Source: Thermanaerothrix daxensis | Lineage (GTDB): Bacteria > Chloroflexota > Anaerolineae > Anaerolineales > Anaerolineaceae | Direction of reading: 5' to 3' | Assembly: GCF_001306145.1 (NCBI RefSeq) | Contig: NZ_LGKO01000005.1 | Location: 806,001-870,000 of the forward strand | Length of the DNA: 64,000 nt | Shown here: positions 1 to 8,534 of the stretch, piece after piece | Position numbering within the stretch: position 1 is the first letter of the stretch | Layout: each line of letters starts with the position of its first letter | Program-made: the position numbers and the translations under genes | The notes under the pieces: generated by a model | Databases searched by the model: none | What the model was told of the DNA's origin: nothing | Seen by the model: only the letters and a program-made list of their open reading frames with translations

Positions 1-740
1 ATGTGGTGCTGGTAGATGTGACTCCGCTGACGCTCTCGGTGGAAACCCTGGGCGGAGTGGCAACCCCCATTGTCGAGCGTAATTCGGCCATTCCCACCAG
101 CAAGAGTCAAATCTTCACCACTGCAACTGATAACCAGACTCAGGTAGAGATCCACGTGGTTCAAGGTGAACGTCCTATGGCCGCCGACAATAAATCGCTG
201 GGGCGGTTCGTCCTTGATGGCATTCCTCCTGCCCCCCGTGGGGTACCTCAAATTGAGGTGCGCTTTAACATTGACGCTAATGGCATTCTGACCGTGACGG
301 CTCAAGATAAAGCCACTGGACGACATCGGCACATCATCATCCAGGCCTCATCTGGGCTAACCGAGGAGGAGATTGAGCGCATGCGTAAGGAAGCAGAGGC
401 CAACGCTGAAGCCGATCGCCGTCGCAAAGAACTGGCTGAAGTGCGTAATCAGGCCGATAACATGATTTATGCTGCAGAGAAACTCCTCCGCGACTACAGC
501 GGGCGTATCTCGGATGCAGATAAACAGCAAGTTGAAGCCGCCATTGCTCACCTGCGCGAGGTTATGCAAGAGCAAGATATTCCTGCCATTCGTCAGGCGA
601 ACGATGCGCTCAGTCAAATTGTTCAGCGCATTGGTGGTGCAATGTACCAATCGGCAGGAGAAGCAACATCGGGTGGCACTACAACATCTCCCTCCCCGGA
701 TGACGGGGAAGTGGTTGAAGGCGAATTCAAAGAGCCGTGA
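1..740 (+). CDS. dnaK: Chaperone protein DnaK (Hsp70), C-terminal part
   Basis: This is the 3' portion of dnaK; the gene begins before the window. Reading from base 3, the protein opens in the linker and substrate-binding domain (VLVDVTPLTLSVET), which matches the conserved DnaK sequence just after the ATPase domain. It continues through the beta-sandwich (GERPMAADN, GIPPAPRGVPQIEV) and the helical lid, and ends in a Gly/Ser/Thr-rich tail with an acidic terminus (EVVEGEFKEP), as in bacterial DnaK. It holds unfolded polypeptides in the cytoplasm, with ATPase activity stimulated by DnaJ, the next gene. The internal ATG near base 22 is not the true start. The family assignment is very secure. 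Confidence 0.97.
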   Translation, partial: VVLVDVTPLTLSVETLGGVATPIVERNSAIPTSKSQIFTTATDNQTQVEIHVVQGERPMAADNKSLGRFVLDGIPPAPRGVPQIEVRFNIDANGILTVTAQDKATGRHRHIIIQASSGLTEEEIERMRKEAEANAEADRRRKELAEVRNQADNMIYAAEKLLRDYSGRISDADKQQVEAAIAHLREVMQEQDIPAIRQANDALSQIVQRIGGAMYQSAGEATSGGTTTSPSPDDGEVVEGEFKEP

Positions 741-801
741 ACAACCCTCTCTGCATTCGAATCAAACTTTTCGTCACACCGCATGGGTGTGAGGCTCTTT
801 T
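729..801 (+). terminator. Nested hairpin with T-rich tail between dnaK and dnaJ
   Basis: An inner stem pairs 774-780 (TCACACC) with 786-792 (GGTGTGA) around a 5-nt loop. An outer pair, AAAGAGCC (729-736) with GGCTCTTT (793-800), encloses it and the dnaK stop codon. The right arm runs into CTTTTGTTT. It could be a leaky intrinsic terminator or a processing hairpin that lowers dnaJ expression relative to dnaK. The long internal loop makes strong termination uncertain. Confidence 0.45.
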
Positions 802-823
802 GTTTCAAGTGAGATAGGCAACC

Positions 824-1942
824 ATGGCTCCGCGTGATTATTACGAGGTTTTAGGCGTTAGCCGGGATGCAACCCTGGATGAAATCAAGTCAGCCTTTCG
901 TAGTCTGGCGCGCAAATACCATCCAGATGTCAACAAATCGCCAGATGCAGAAAGTATTTTTAAGGAAATAAACGAAGCCTATAGTGTGCTCTCTGACCCG
1001 GAGAAGCGGGCTGCCTACGACCGTTATGGTCATGCAGGGGTCAGCGGTATGGGGGGCATGCCCGACTTCACCACCATAGACTTTGCAGATCTCTTTGAGG
1101 AGTTCTTCGGTTTCGGCATGGGGGGTGGTGCGCGCCGTCAGCGCCGTGCACCTCGGCGTGGTGCTGACCTGCATACCACCCTCTGGCTTGAATTTGAAGA
1201 AGCCGTTTTTGGCACCGAAAAAGAGATTGAGATCACCCGCGACGAAACCTGTAGCGTATGTCATGGGAGTGGTGCCGAACCGGGAACCTCCCCTACGCGC
1301 TGTCCCACTTGTGGGGGGAGAGGGGAAGTGCGCCAGACGCGCCAGACCTTCTTAGGTTCTCTGGTTCAGGTTATTACCTGCCCCACCTGCAATGGGAGCG
1401 GCGAGGTTATTCAGACACCCTGCCACCAGTGCCGCGGGCGCGGGCTTGAACGACGTACTCTCCGTAAAACCGTGCGCATACCGGCAGGAGTGGATAATGG
1501 CACTCAGATCCGCCTAGCGGGTGAAGGGCAGCCGGGTGTTTATGGGGGGCCAAATGGCAACCTTTATATCGAGATCCGTGTTAAGGAGCATAAGTACTTC
1601 CGGCGCAAGGATGATGATATTTTGCTTGACCTCAATATCAGCATTCCGCAAGCTGTACTTGGGGCTGAGATTGAGGTACCGACTGTGGATGGGAAAACTA
1701 AATTGACCATCCCGCCGGGTACTCAGCCGGGTAAGGTTTTCCGCCTGAAAGGGAAAGGCGTGCCTCATCTACGTGGGAATGGGCGCGGCGATCAACTTGT
1801 GATCGTCAACGTGGAGATACCAACACGCCTGACTACCGAACAGCGAGAATTGTTCGAGAAACTGGCCAAAACTATGGGGGCAGAGCCGCGTCCGCAAGAG
1901 AAATCCTTCCTTGATCTCTTAAAGGAGGTTCTGGGTGGCTGA
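824..1942 (+). CDS. dnaJ: Chaperone protein DnaJ (Hsp40)
   Basis: Full-length type I DnaJ of 372 residues, the usual size. The J domain spans about residues 4-70 with the HPD motif at 33-35. A Gly/Phe-rich stretch follows (about 71-112). The zinc-binding region has four CxxCxGxG repeats, with cysteines at 143/146, 160/163, 186/189 and 200/203. The C-terminal substrate-binding domains complete the protein. It stimulates DnaK ATP hydrolysis and delivers unfolded clients in the cytoplasm. It lies 83 bp after dnaK and overlaps the start of prmA by 8 bp, which supports co-transcription. No grpE or hrcA is visible, but the operon extends upstream of the window. Confidence 0.97.
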   Translation: MAPRDYYEVLGVSRDATLDEIKSAFRSLARKYHPDVNKSPDAESIFKEINEAYSVLSDPEKRAAYDRYGHAGVSGMGGMPDFTTIDFADLFEEFFGFGMGGGARRQRRAPRRGADLHTTLWLEFEEAVFGTEKEIEITRDETCSVCHGSGAEPGTSPTRCPTCGGRGEVRQTRQTFLGSLVQVITCPTCNGSGEVIQTPCHQCRGRGLERRTLRKTVRIPAGVDNGTQIRLAGEGQPGVYGGPNGNLYIEIRVKEHKYFRRKDDDILLDLNISIPQAVLGAEIEVPTVDGKTKLTIPPGTQPGKVFRLKGKGVPHLRGNGRGDQLVIVNVEIPTRLTTEQRELFEKLAKTMGAEPRPQEKSFLDLLKEVLGG

Positions 1943-2858
1943 ACCACGCTGGCTGGAGGTTTCGCTGACGGTGGATGAGGAATTGGCAGAAGCCGTGGCC
2001 GAGGTGCTGGCGCGCTTTTCGTCTCAGGGCGGAGTGGCTATGGAGCAGGCAGTCAATTACGATGCCTATGAAATCGAGGGCCAGCCGGTTGGTCCAGTGC
2101 GGGTATTTGGTTACCTGGTGGTGAACGAGACGATAGAGGAAACCCGGCAACGCCTTGAAGAAGCCCTTTGGCACTTGAGCCGGATTCAACCCTTGCCCGC
2201 TCCGGTTTATCGCTGGGTTGAAGATCAAGATTGGATGGAAGCCTGGAAGCAGCACTATCACCCGCTGCCCATTGGTGCGCGATTGCTGGTAGCGCCTCCC
2301 TGGGCAGAGATTGAAGCAGGTGACCGGGTCGTCGTGCGGATTGATCCGAGCATGGCATTTGGCACTGGCACTCACCCAAGCACGCAGCTCTCGCTGGAAC
2401 TGCTGGAGCGTTATCTGCAACCCGGTCAGGAGGTTATTGACGTAGGGTGTGGCTCAGGTATTCTTTCAATCGCTGCGGTCAAACTGGGAGCACGGCAGGC
2501 TCTGGCGGTGGATATTGATCCGGCATCCGTGCGCGCCACCGACGAAAATGCCCATTTGAACAATGTGGCGACACAAATTGAGGTGGGGCAAGGCTCGGTG
2601 CGCGAAATTTTACAGGGCCGTTTTCGACTTCGGAGGGCGCCTCTGGTGATGGCAAACATTCTGGCGCCGGTTATTAAAGCCCTGCTTGAAACCGGGCTGG
2701 CCGATTTAATCACGCCGGGGGGTGTGCTCATCCTTTCGGGCTTGCTTCAGGAGCAAGTCCCAGAAATTGAGCAAGATGCTGCCACCAGAGGACTCTCGCT
2801 GTTGGAGCAGCGCACCAGCGGGGATTGGGTGGCCCTGGCCTTACGCAAAAATCATTAG
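1935..2858 (+). CDS. prmA: Ribosomal protein L11 methyltransferase
   Basis: A 307-residue protein with the PrmA layout. The N-terminal domain recognises L11, and a class I SAM-dependent methyltransferase domain follows. Visible motifs are GTGTHPST (143-150), the SAM-binding VIDVGCGSG (167-175) and NILAPVI near residue 237. It methylates lysines and the N-terminus of ribosomal protein L11. The GTG start at 1935 lies inside the end of dnaJ, and AAAGGAGG about 6 nt upstream is a strong ribosome-binding site within the dnaJ coding sequence. The dnaJ-prmA neighbourhood is common in bacteria. It ends 8 bp from the converging pncB stop codon. Confidence 0.95.
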   Translation: MAEPRWLEVSLTVDEELAEAVAEVLARFSSQGGVAMEQAVNYDAYEIEGQPVGPVRVFGYLVVNETIEETRQRLEEALWHLSRIQPLPAPVYRWVEDQDWMEAWKQHYHPLPIGARLLVAPPWAEIEAGDRVVVRIDPSMAFGTGTHPSTQLSLELLERYLQPGQEVIDVGCGSGILSIAAVKLGARQALAVDIDPASVRATDENAHLNNVATQIEVGQGSVREILQGRFRLRRAPLVMANILAPVIKALLETGLADLITPGGVLILSGLLQEQVPEIEQDAATRGLSLLEQRTSGDWVALALRKNH

Positions 2859-2866
2859 CCCGGTTC

Positions 2867-4210
2867 TTACCACACCCGCTCCATGTCGGGGTTGTCCAGG
2901 GGGCGCCGTCCCACCTTGGCCATGTCAACCCACTGACCATGCACTTTAACCCGCACCACATCCGCTGTAAAATCGGTGACCGTAGGGCCGTGGTTATCAA
3001 ATAGGGCTGAGCCCACTGCATAGATATCCACCGGCACCTGCAGTTTCTCAAAGCGCGTGATCTTTTCCGGGTTAAAGCCACCAGAAACCACAATTTTTAC
3101 TCGCTGGCAGTATTTTCGGGCTTCCTCTCGCCATTTGGGGGGTATATCCCATTGCTCCCACTGGGTGTCTAACGCCTGGCGCACGTTAAAAACCAGGCGC
3201 GGGGTCACCCCTAAATCCAGGTTGGGATCCCCAAGAGGTGGCACGCTGCGATCACGCAAGTTGCCACTGGTGTCCAGACGTACGCCATATAAAATGTATC
3301 GGCGGGCTTCCTGCTCGTTCCCTTCTTCCATAAGGCGGTAGTAGCGCTCGAACATGGCTCGGCAGACCGCTAGGGAGTCGGTGACGCAATCGTTGTTAAA
3401 ATCCACCAGGGCAATGCGAGGAATATTGATCGGCAACACCTGTGCAAAAGCCAGCATGGCTTCGGCGGTATCCCCGAGAAATGAGGCAATGGCCGCATGG
3501 GCAACGGTGCCCCCGCCTGAGCCGCCCCACCAATCGCCTTGGGCATCGGTTGAGACAAAAGGCCCCAGAGTGCTACCGTAATCCATATTGTAGCGCTGTA
3601 CGGCAATCTGGTAGGCGTAACCATCGGCGGCCTGAACCTCATGCAAGTCGAAACGGGCTGGGAAGAAGAGCACTGGTTTGCCCCGGGCGGCGATGAGGGT
3701 TTCATACACATTTGTTGCAATCCGACTGGCACGGGTGAGTATTCCCAGGGTAGGAGTTTCTAGAATGGCGAAATCGCGATAGCGACCCCGCACACGCATG
3801 ACGGGTTGGGCGTTCATCGGATCGCCATTGCCGTGGACGACTGCACCATCGTGCACGGCCCAAACCTCGAGCTGATCGGCGGTGTTGACGAATTGGTCTC
3901 CTTCCCAGTAACCTGTGCAATGCCGGAGCATGGTTAGTGCCTTATCCACCCCGACAACAATCGTGCGCCCGGCTCGGCGGGTGAACCACTGCATCTCCAC
4001 CTCAATGTCCCCGCATTTTACTCCTTCAGGATTGATGCCCTCAGGGAGACGGTGGGCTTTCCCCTGATAAGTGTAGCCCATTTCAGAGAGGCGGGTGAGC
4101 ATATAAGCAATATTGACAAAGTACTTATCCGTGTACCAGCCACGGCGCATCCGCTCAATATCTAATTTGAACGTTGCATTTGTGAGGCGTTGACCATCGA
4201 AAATGCTCAT
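2867..4210 (-). CDS. pncB: Nicotinate phosphoribosyltransferase family protein
   Basis: A 447-residue protein of the nicotinate phosphoribosyltransferase family, which joins nicotinate to PRPP in NAD salvage. Supporting features are the N-terminal YTDKYF segment, a central barrel with TPTLGILTRAS, the histidine-bearing DLHEVQAADG segment, IPRIALVDFNNDC, and the phosphate-binding VVSGGFNPEKI and YAVGSALF near the C-terminus. It is a single-gene minus-strand unit. GAGGAG lies 9 nt before the ATG. A strong promoter overlaps an inverted repeat upstream (4241-4301), so it is probably repressor-controlled. The product could be a divergent family member, since nicotinate and nicotinamide types cannot be separated by eye. 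Confidence 0.88.
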   Translation of the reverse strand: MSIFDGQRLTNATFKLDIERMRRGWYTDKYFVNIAYMLTRLSEMGYTYQGKAHRLPEGINPEGVKCGDIEVEMQWFTRRAGRTIVVGVDKALTMLRHCTGYWEGDQFVNTADQLEVWAVHDGAVVHGNGDPMNAQPVMRVRGRYRDFAILETPTLGILTRASRIATNVYETLIAARGKPVLFFPARFDLHEVQAADGYAYQIAVQRYNMDYGSTLGPFVSTDAQGDWWGGSGGGTVAHAAIASFLGDTAEAMLAFAQVLPINIPRIALVDFNNDCVTDSLAVCRAMFERYYRLMEEGNEQEARRYILYGVRLDTSGNLRDRSVPPLGDPNLDLGVTPRLVFNVRQALDTQWEQWDIPPKWREEARKYCQRVKIVVSGGFNPEKITRFEKLQVPVDIYAVGSALFDNHGPTVTDFTADVVRVKVHGQWVDMAKVGRRPLDNPDMERVW

Positions 4211-4240
4211 TTCGGCAATCTCCTCGGAACTCAGTGCAGT

Positions 4241-4301
4241 AATGCTATTAAGTGTAGGATTTACACTAAAGCATTATATGCGGGGTTAGGAGTCGGGTCA
4301 A
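4241..4301 (-). promoter_or_regulatory. pncB promoter with overlapping operator-like palindrome
   Basis: On the minus strand TTGACC (4296-4301) and TATAAT (4273-4278) are separated by exactly 17 nt, an excellent sigma-70 promoter that places the start near 4266. An imperfect inverted repeat, with core AGTGTA (4251-4256) and TACACT (4262-4267) and outer arms AATGC (4241-4245) and GCATT (4271-4275), covers the -10 box and the transcription start. That is the classic position of a repressor site. The cognate regulator is not identified. Confidence 0.75.
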
Positions 4302-4383
4302 GTTAGAGATTTCGGGAAAAAACGATGTTTCCCGATGTGTGGGTTAATTTGCGGTAAAATACAGCCCGTGAGGTGGTAAGGTT

Positions 4384-4617
4384 ATGCAGGGTTTGGAACT
4401 TCTGGGACGTTTCATGGTTCTGGCGGGTGTGGTGCTTGTCCTTGTCGGCGGAGTTCTTTGGGGATTGGCTAAAATCCCTTCTCTTTCGAATCTACCCGGA
4501 ACCATCAAAATTGAGACCTCGGGAATCACCTGCATTTTTCCACTGCTGGCTTCGGTGATACTCAGTCTGGTTCTCACAGTGGCACTGAATATCATCGTCC
4601 GTCTGATTAATCGCTAA
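4384..4617 (+). CDS. DUF2905-family small membrane protein
   Basis: A 77-residue protein with two hydrophobic helices (about residues 8-28 and 50-73) separated by a short polar loop containing PSLSNLPGTIKIE. This pattern, including the LPGDI-like segment, is typical of DUF2905 proteins. Its function is unknown. The start ATG follows GAGGTGG and AAGG purine-rich stretches. A TAAAAT hexamer at 4355-4360 may be its -10 box. It is transcribed divergently from pncB and sits 26 bp before the phosphoribosyltransferase start codon at 4644. Confidence 0.75.
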   Translation: MQGLELLGRFMVLAGVVLVLVGGVLWGLAKIPSLSNLPGTIKIETSGITCIFPLLASVILSLVLTVALNIIVRLINR

Positions 4618-4643
4618 TTTTGAACGAGGAGAGTGAAACAACC

Positions 4644-5198
4644 ATGACTCATACGCGTCCCGTCTATACGGTTGAACTGGCTGGTCTGAAGCGTGATTTA
4701 CCGCTCTTTGAGGTAAAACCGGGGTTAAAGATCGCCATCCTTAATATTTTGGGAGATACCGCTTTGGTACAGGCTAGTGCTAAGGCATTGAGCGAGCGTC
4801 TCAGGGCGTATGCCTTCGATGTGATTGTTACGGCGGAGTCGAAGAGCATCCCGCTGGCTCATGCCCTTTCGCTGGAGTTGAATAAACCCTATATTGTGCT
4901 GCGTAAGACCTATAAATTCTACATGGGTGAGGCGCTCCATTCGGAAACCGTCTCCATTACAACCGGAAAACCCCAAACGCTTTACCTGGATGAGAAAGAT
5001 CGCGCCATGCTTCAAGGCCGTAGGGTACTGCTTCTAGACGATGTTGTCAGCACTGGTTCCACCCTGGAGGGTATGCGCACTCTTATGGCACAGGCGGGTG
5101 CAGAAGTGGCCGTGGAAGCCGCGATTTGTACGGAGGGTGATCGCGAACGCTGGAAGGGCATAGTGGCTTTGCATCATCTGCCACTCTTTACAGACTAA
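4644..5198 (+). CDS. Purine-type phosphoribosyltransferase (adenine phosphoribosyltransferase-like)
   Basis: A 184-residue type I phosphoribosyltransferase. The PRPP-binding signature VLLLDDVVSTGSTL lies near residue 131, and the N-terminal half resembles adenine and xanthine phosphoribosyltransferases (VTAESKSIPLAHALS, YIVLRKTYK). It should convert a free purine base and PRPP to the nucleotide. I chose ATG 4644 over the in-frame TTG at 4620 because GAGGAG sits at a normal distance upstream of it. galK follows after 21 bp, so the two may be co-transcribed. The base specificity (adenine, xanthine or other) cannot be read from the sequence. Confidence 0.83.
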   Translation: MTHTRPVYTVELAGLKRDLPLFEVKPGLKIAILNILGDTALVQASAKALSERLRAYAFDVIVTAESKSIPLAHALSLELNKPYIVLRKTYKFYMGEALHSETVSITTGKPQTLYLDEKDRAMLQGRRVLLLDDVVSTGSTLEGMRTLMAQAGAEVAVEAAICTEGDRERWKGIVALHHLPLFTD

Positions 5199-5219
5199 AA
5201 TAATTTGTGAGGGGGGATT

Positions 5220-6356
5220 ATGGAGCGCTTTTTTGCGACGGCACCCGGGCGAGTCAATTTGCTGGGTGAGCATGTGGATTACAACCAGGGGATTGTCTTG
5301 CCAGCGGCAGTGGATCGCCGGGTCAAGATCCATGCACGGCGTCTCTCGGAACCCCGTGTGATTTTGCATGCGCTGGATTTTTCCCAGCAAGTTGAGATTT
5401 CCCTCGCTCCGGAAGCGCTCGATGCTCGTTGTGATAGGGAGGGGAAACCTTTACCCACCTGGGCGCTTTACCCGGCCGGGGTGGCTTGGGCGTTGCTTCG
5501 CTCGGGTTACCCAATAGAAGGGCTTGAAGCCAGTTATACCTCAGATATCCCTGTCGGGGCGGGGCTTTCTTCCTCTGCCGCTGTGGAAGTAGCCTTTGCT
5601 ATCCTTTGGCAGGCAATGGGAGGATGGTCTCTCAGCCGGATGGACCTGGCCCGCTTGTGTCAATATGCAGAGAACGCCTATGTGGGCGTTAATTGTGGGC
5701 TCATGGATCAATTTGCCTCGGCACACGGCATAGCCGGACACGCTTTGTGTTTTGATGTGCGTGCCCTCACCTACGAACCCGTTCCATTACCAGCAGATGT
5801 GATGCTGGTCATTGCCGATTCCGCGGTACGCCGCTCCTTGGCGACCTCAGCCTATAACGAACGACGTGCTGCTTGCGAAGAAGCCGTTGAGCGACTAAGG
5901 CCCCATCTACCTGGTATCCAAGCCCTGCGTGACGTGAGCGTTGAGAATTTTTCCCGACTGGCTCATCTCTTGCCCGAGGTTGTGCGCCGCCGCGCGCAAC
6001 ATGTCGTGGATGAAATTGCCCGGGTTGAACACGCCGTAAAGGCGTTGAAGCGCGCCGATGTGGCTTTATTTGGTCAGTTGATGCTTGAAGGGCATCGCTC
6101 ACTGCGCGATCTTTACGAGGTAAGCACTCCAGAACTGGATTTTCTGGTGGACTTTGCAGCCCGTCAGCCCGGTTGCTGGGGTGCGCGCCTGACAGGAGCC
6201 GGTTTCGGTGGGTGTACGATTAATCTGGTGCAGCGCGAGTGGGTGGAGCCTTTCGTGCGCAATCTCCAGGAAGCCTACCAACGTGAGGTGGGACTCAACG
6301 CTGAGGTGTACGTTTGCCTGGCCAGTGCTGGTGCTCACGCCCAGCCCATGGATTAA
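5220..6356 (+). CDS. galK: Galactokinase
   Basis: A GHMP-family kinase of 378 residues, the normal galactokinase length. It carries the galactokinase signature near the N-terminus (PGRVNLLGEHVDYN, residues 9-22), the ATP-binding motif PVGAGLSSSAAVE (about 112-124), the catalytic-base region GLMDQFASAHG and the C-terminal GARLTGAGFGGC. It phosphorylates galactose at C1, the first step of the Leloir pathway. GAGGGGGGATT just before the ATG is a strong ribosome-binding site. No galT or galE is next to it in this window. Upstream is the phosphoribosyltransferase and downstream a ferredoxin gene. Confidence 0.95.
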   Translation: MERFFATAPGRVNLLGEHVDYNQGIVLPAAVDRRVKIHARRLSEPRVILHALDFSQQVEISLAPEALDARCDREGKPLPTWALYPAGVAWALLRSGYPIEGLEASYTSDIPVGAGLSSSAAVEVAFAILWQAMGGWSLSRMDLARLCQYAENAYVGVNCGLMDQFASAHGIAGHALCFDVRALTYEPVPLPADVMLVIADSAVRRSLATSAYNERRAACEEAVERLRPHLPGIQALRDVSVENFSRLAHLLPEVVRRRAQHVVDEIARVEHAVKALKRADVALFGQLMLEGHRSLRDLYEVSTPELDFLVDFAARQPGCWGARLTGAGFGGCTINLVQREWVEPFVRNLQEAYQREVGLNAEVYVCLASAGAHAQPMD

Positions 6357-6420
6357 AAAGAGGAGTCCCAAAGGGCGGATGCTCTTTGCTATGGACAATC
6401 CCAACTTGCAGGTGGATCCT

Positions 6421-6612
6421 ATGAAGGTCATTGTGGATGAGCAGCGTTGCATACGATGCGGCTTTTGCGAGACTATCGCCCCTGAGGTTTTCAGCCTGGA
6501 TGGTTCATCCCATACCCATGTGAAGATGGAGTCGATTCCATGGCATCTGCAAGATCTGGTTTTTCAGGCAGCCGAAGAATGTCCTGAGCACGCCATCCGC
6601 GTTCTGGATTAG
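6421..6612 (+). CDS. Ferredoxin, single [4Fe-4S] cluster
   Basis: A 63-residue ferredoxin. Cluster ligands are Cys10, Cys13 and Cys16 (CIRCGFC) and Cys54 followed by Pro (CPEHAI), the monocluster pattern of Thermotoga- and Bacillus-type ferredoxins. It is a cytoplasmic low-potential electron carrier. In-frame ATGs at 6379 and 6391 would add 10-14 residues. I prefer 6421 because the protein then begins MKVIVDEQRC as in homologues and AGGTGG lies 7 nt upstream. It begins 64 bp after galK and converges on tyrA with a 10-bp gap. Its redox partner is not evident; the radical SAM enzymes elsewhere in the window are possible clients. Confidence 0.9.
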   Translation: MKVIVDEQRCIRCGFCETIAPEVFSLDGSSHTHVKMESIPWHLQDLVFQAAEECPEHAIRVLD

Positions 6613-6622
6613 CACCCAGACC

Positions 6623-7606
6623 TTAGCCCTTCTTGGGAGTTTTTCTACCCAGTCCAAACATGCGTGCAAAATAGTGCCCGCTGGTTGGGATCTCGGTAGA
6701 GGGAGTGGTTTCCCAATCCCCTTTTTGGCGCTCTTGCCACCATTGAGAACGCACCCGCGAAGCCTCTTTCAGCAGATCGGCGAGGTGCTCACGGTCTTCG
6801 GCTTCCAGATACTCCCGTACTTCTTGAAGGACGGCAATGTAGTCATCCAAAAGGCGCATGAGGTTTTCGCGGTTGAGCAGGATAGATTCTCCCAGGTGTA
6901 TGTGGTCATCCAAATGGGTGATCGGTTCGGTGGCTTCAACGAAGGTTTGCCCGGCTAATTTGCGTGCTTCACGCCAGCCTGGCTGGCGGGTAATGGCTGT
7001 GATCAGGGCTGCAGCACTGAGCTGAGGAAGTCCGTGTACTGCGGCCATTAAGCCATCGGCTTCGTAAGGATCGGCAAAATAGGGTTTGCCGCCTAATAAC
7101 ACCGCTAGATCGCTGGCCAGTTTCAGTGCACCTCCGTGGGTATGTGGTGGGCTGGCAATGACAAACACTCCGCCCTTAAAGAGGTCAGCGCGTGCGCCCT
7201 CAGAAGTGAGGGCAGGGGGGTAGAGGCACTCAGGATTGAGGCTGGGGGAAAAGGAAACCAAATACCGTTCTTCGGGAAGCAAATCTTTGGCCCATCGGGT
7301 GACCAATGTTTTAAGGGGGGAGGTATCCAGCACAACCGCGCCGGGTTTCAAATCGGGAGCAATGGTGGCCAGTGTGTCCCGTACCTCATCCATGGGAATG
7401 GCGAGCACAACGATGTCAGCATCACTGACGGCAGTGTGCAAATTATGAACGACCTCATCCAGTGCCCCCATCTTGAGTGCTTTCTGTTCAAGGTGGGGGT
7501 CGGCGTCATTGCCGATGCGCACAATCTGGTGAGGATTGTCTTTGAGTGCCAATCCAATCGAGGCGCCAATCTGGCCCAAGCCAATAATCGTCATTCGGAT
7601 AGTCAT
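6623..7606 (-). CDS. tyrA: Prephenate dehydrogenase
   Basis: A 327-residue NAD(P)-dependent dehydrogenase. The N-terminal Rossmann motif is IIGLGQIGASIG (7-18). DADIVVLAIPMDEV and the prephenate-dehydrogenase segment VVLDTSPLKTLV follow, then an all-helical C-terminal domain. It oxidatively decarboxylates prephenate to 4-hydroxyphenylpyruvate for tyrosine synthesis. It could be arogenate-specific, which the sequence does not settle. There is no chorismate mutase or ACT domain. Its start overlaps the end of the M50 protease gene by 4 bp, so the two are translationally coupled. No other aromatic-pathway gene lies nearby. Confidence 0.87.
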   Translation of the reverse strand: MTIRMTIIGLGQIGASIGLALKDNPHQIVRIGNDADPHLEQKALKMGALDEVVHNLHTAVSDADIVVLAIPMDEVRDTLATIAPDLKPGAVVLDTSPLKTLVTRWAKDLLPEERYLVSFSPSLNPECLYPPALTSEGARADLFKGGVFVIASPPHTHGGALKLASDLAVLLGGKPYFADPYEADGLMAAVHGLPQLSAAALITAITRQPGWREARKLAGQTFVEATEPITHLDDHIHLGESILLNRENLMRLLDDYIAVLQEVREYLEAEDREHLADLLKEASRVRSQWWQERQKGDWETTPSTEIPTSGHYFARMFGLGRKTPKKG

Positions 7607-8256
7607 AGCAGCCCTCCCAGGAGAAGCGAAAGCAAATTGTGTAAAGCCGGGTACAGGATGAAACCGAGCACGTCAATTCCCAGGCTTGGCAGAACAAACA
7701 CAACAATCATGAGTAGTAGAGGGCCCATAGGGCGAATAGTCTCCAAGACTCGGGTGATGGAAGGGGGAGCGAAGTATTCCAGAATCTTATCCCCATCCAG
7801 AGGGGCAATGGGGATCAGGTTGAATAAGCACAAAATCAAGTTGATCCAGATGAAGCCCACCAGAAACTGGCCAGGGGAGGGTAGCCAGGAGTTGGTGCTC
7901 CCCCAGAGATAGGGGACCCACCCTAGCCGAAGTGGTATGGCTGCCAGGATGGCTAGGAGTAAATTGGAGAGCGGACCGGCCAGCGAGACCCACATGAGAG
8001 CGCTTGGTGTGCGTCGCCCCAAAACATATGGATTGACGGGCACGGGCTTTGCCCATCCAAACCCCGCCAGTAGAAGCGCCAGGGAACCCAGGGGATCGAG
8101 ATGAGCCAGAGGATTGAGGGTGAGGCGTCCGTTCAGGCGCGGGGTAGAATCCCCCAGGCGCGTTGCTGTCCATGCATGGGCGAATTCATGCACGGTAAAG
8201 GCGATGATGAGGGTGATGATGCGGGTGATTAGAGTGGCAGGATCAAGATTGAGCAT
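7603..8256 (-). CDS. Site-2 protease-like M50 family membrane metalloprotease
   Basis: A 217-residue integral membrane protein of the compact M50 (rhomboid-unrelated, YdcA/Rip-like) type. The zinc motif HEFAH (23-27) lies in the first helix. The second signature NLIPIAPLDGDK, near residue 150, supplies the third metal ligand (Asp). About five hydrophobic segments are visible, with no PDZ or CBS domain. Such proteins cleave substrates within the membrane, but the substrate is unknown. It is the first gene of a two-gene minus-strand unit with tyrA and diverges from the DUF951 gene across about 70 bp. Confidence 0.85.
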   Translation of the reverse strand: MLNLDPATLITRIITLIIAFTVHEFAHAWTATRLGDSTPRLNGRLTLNPLAHLDPLGSLALLLAGFGWAKPVPVNPYVLGRRTPSALMWVSLAGPLSNLLLAILAAIPLRLGWVPYLWGSTNSWLPSPGQFLVGFIWINLILCLFNLIPIAPLDGDKILEYFAPPSITRVLETIRPMGPLLLMIVVFVLPSLGIDVLGFILYPALHNLLSLLLGGLL

Positions 8257-8311
8257 TCAAACCTTAACACTGATCGAGAGATAGACTTTGCGGTAGGGAT
8301 TATAACATGGG

Positions 8312-8320
8312 TGGTATAAT
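8312..8320 (+). promoter_or_regulatory. Extended -10 promoter of the DUF951 gene
   Basis: TGGTATAAT is a consensus extended -10. Seven bases separate it from ATG 8328, so transcription should begin at or next to the start codon. No Shine-Dalgarno sequence is present, which suggests a leaderless mRNA. No -35 box is recognisable. Confidence 0.6.
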
Positions 8321-8327
8321 CCGATTG

Positions 8328-8534
8328 ATGTTGACGGATTTGCAACTGGGTGACATTGTGCACCTGCGTAAGCCTCACCCATGTGGAAATTACACCTGGC
8401 GCGTTGTGCGCCTGGGGGCAGATATTGGATTGGAATGCCTGAAATGCAATCGTCGGATACTTTTGCCCAGGCGCGAACTGGCCCGCCGACTTAAGGCTAT
8501 TTTACCCCGGGAGAACCATGAAACCGAAACCTGA
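8328..8534 (+). CDS. DUF951-family protein
   Basis: A 68-residue protein that matches the DUF951 pattern: [16 protein letters not shown], then a W-x-V-x-R-x-G-A-D-I segment and C-x-x-C in LECLKCNR. The conserved cysteines suggest metal or nucleic-acid binding, but the family function is not established. ATG 8328 is preferred to the in-frame ATG 8307 because homologues start at this point and a -10 box sits exactly 7 nt before it, inside the longer reading frame. It overlaps the next gene by 17 bp, which implies coupling. Confidence 0.82.
   Translation: MLTDLQLGDIVHLRKPHPCGNYTWRVVRLGADIGLECLKCNRRILLPRRELARRLKAILPRENHETET

Noticed and set aside
7136-7912. Open frame of 258 codons on the plus strand
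   Set aside because: It is fully antisense to tyrA and the M50 gene, lacks a ribosome-binding site and encodes no recognisable domain.
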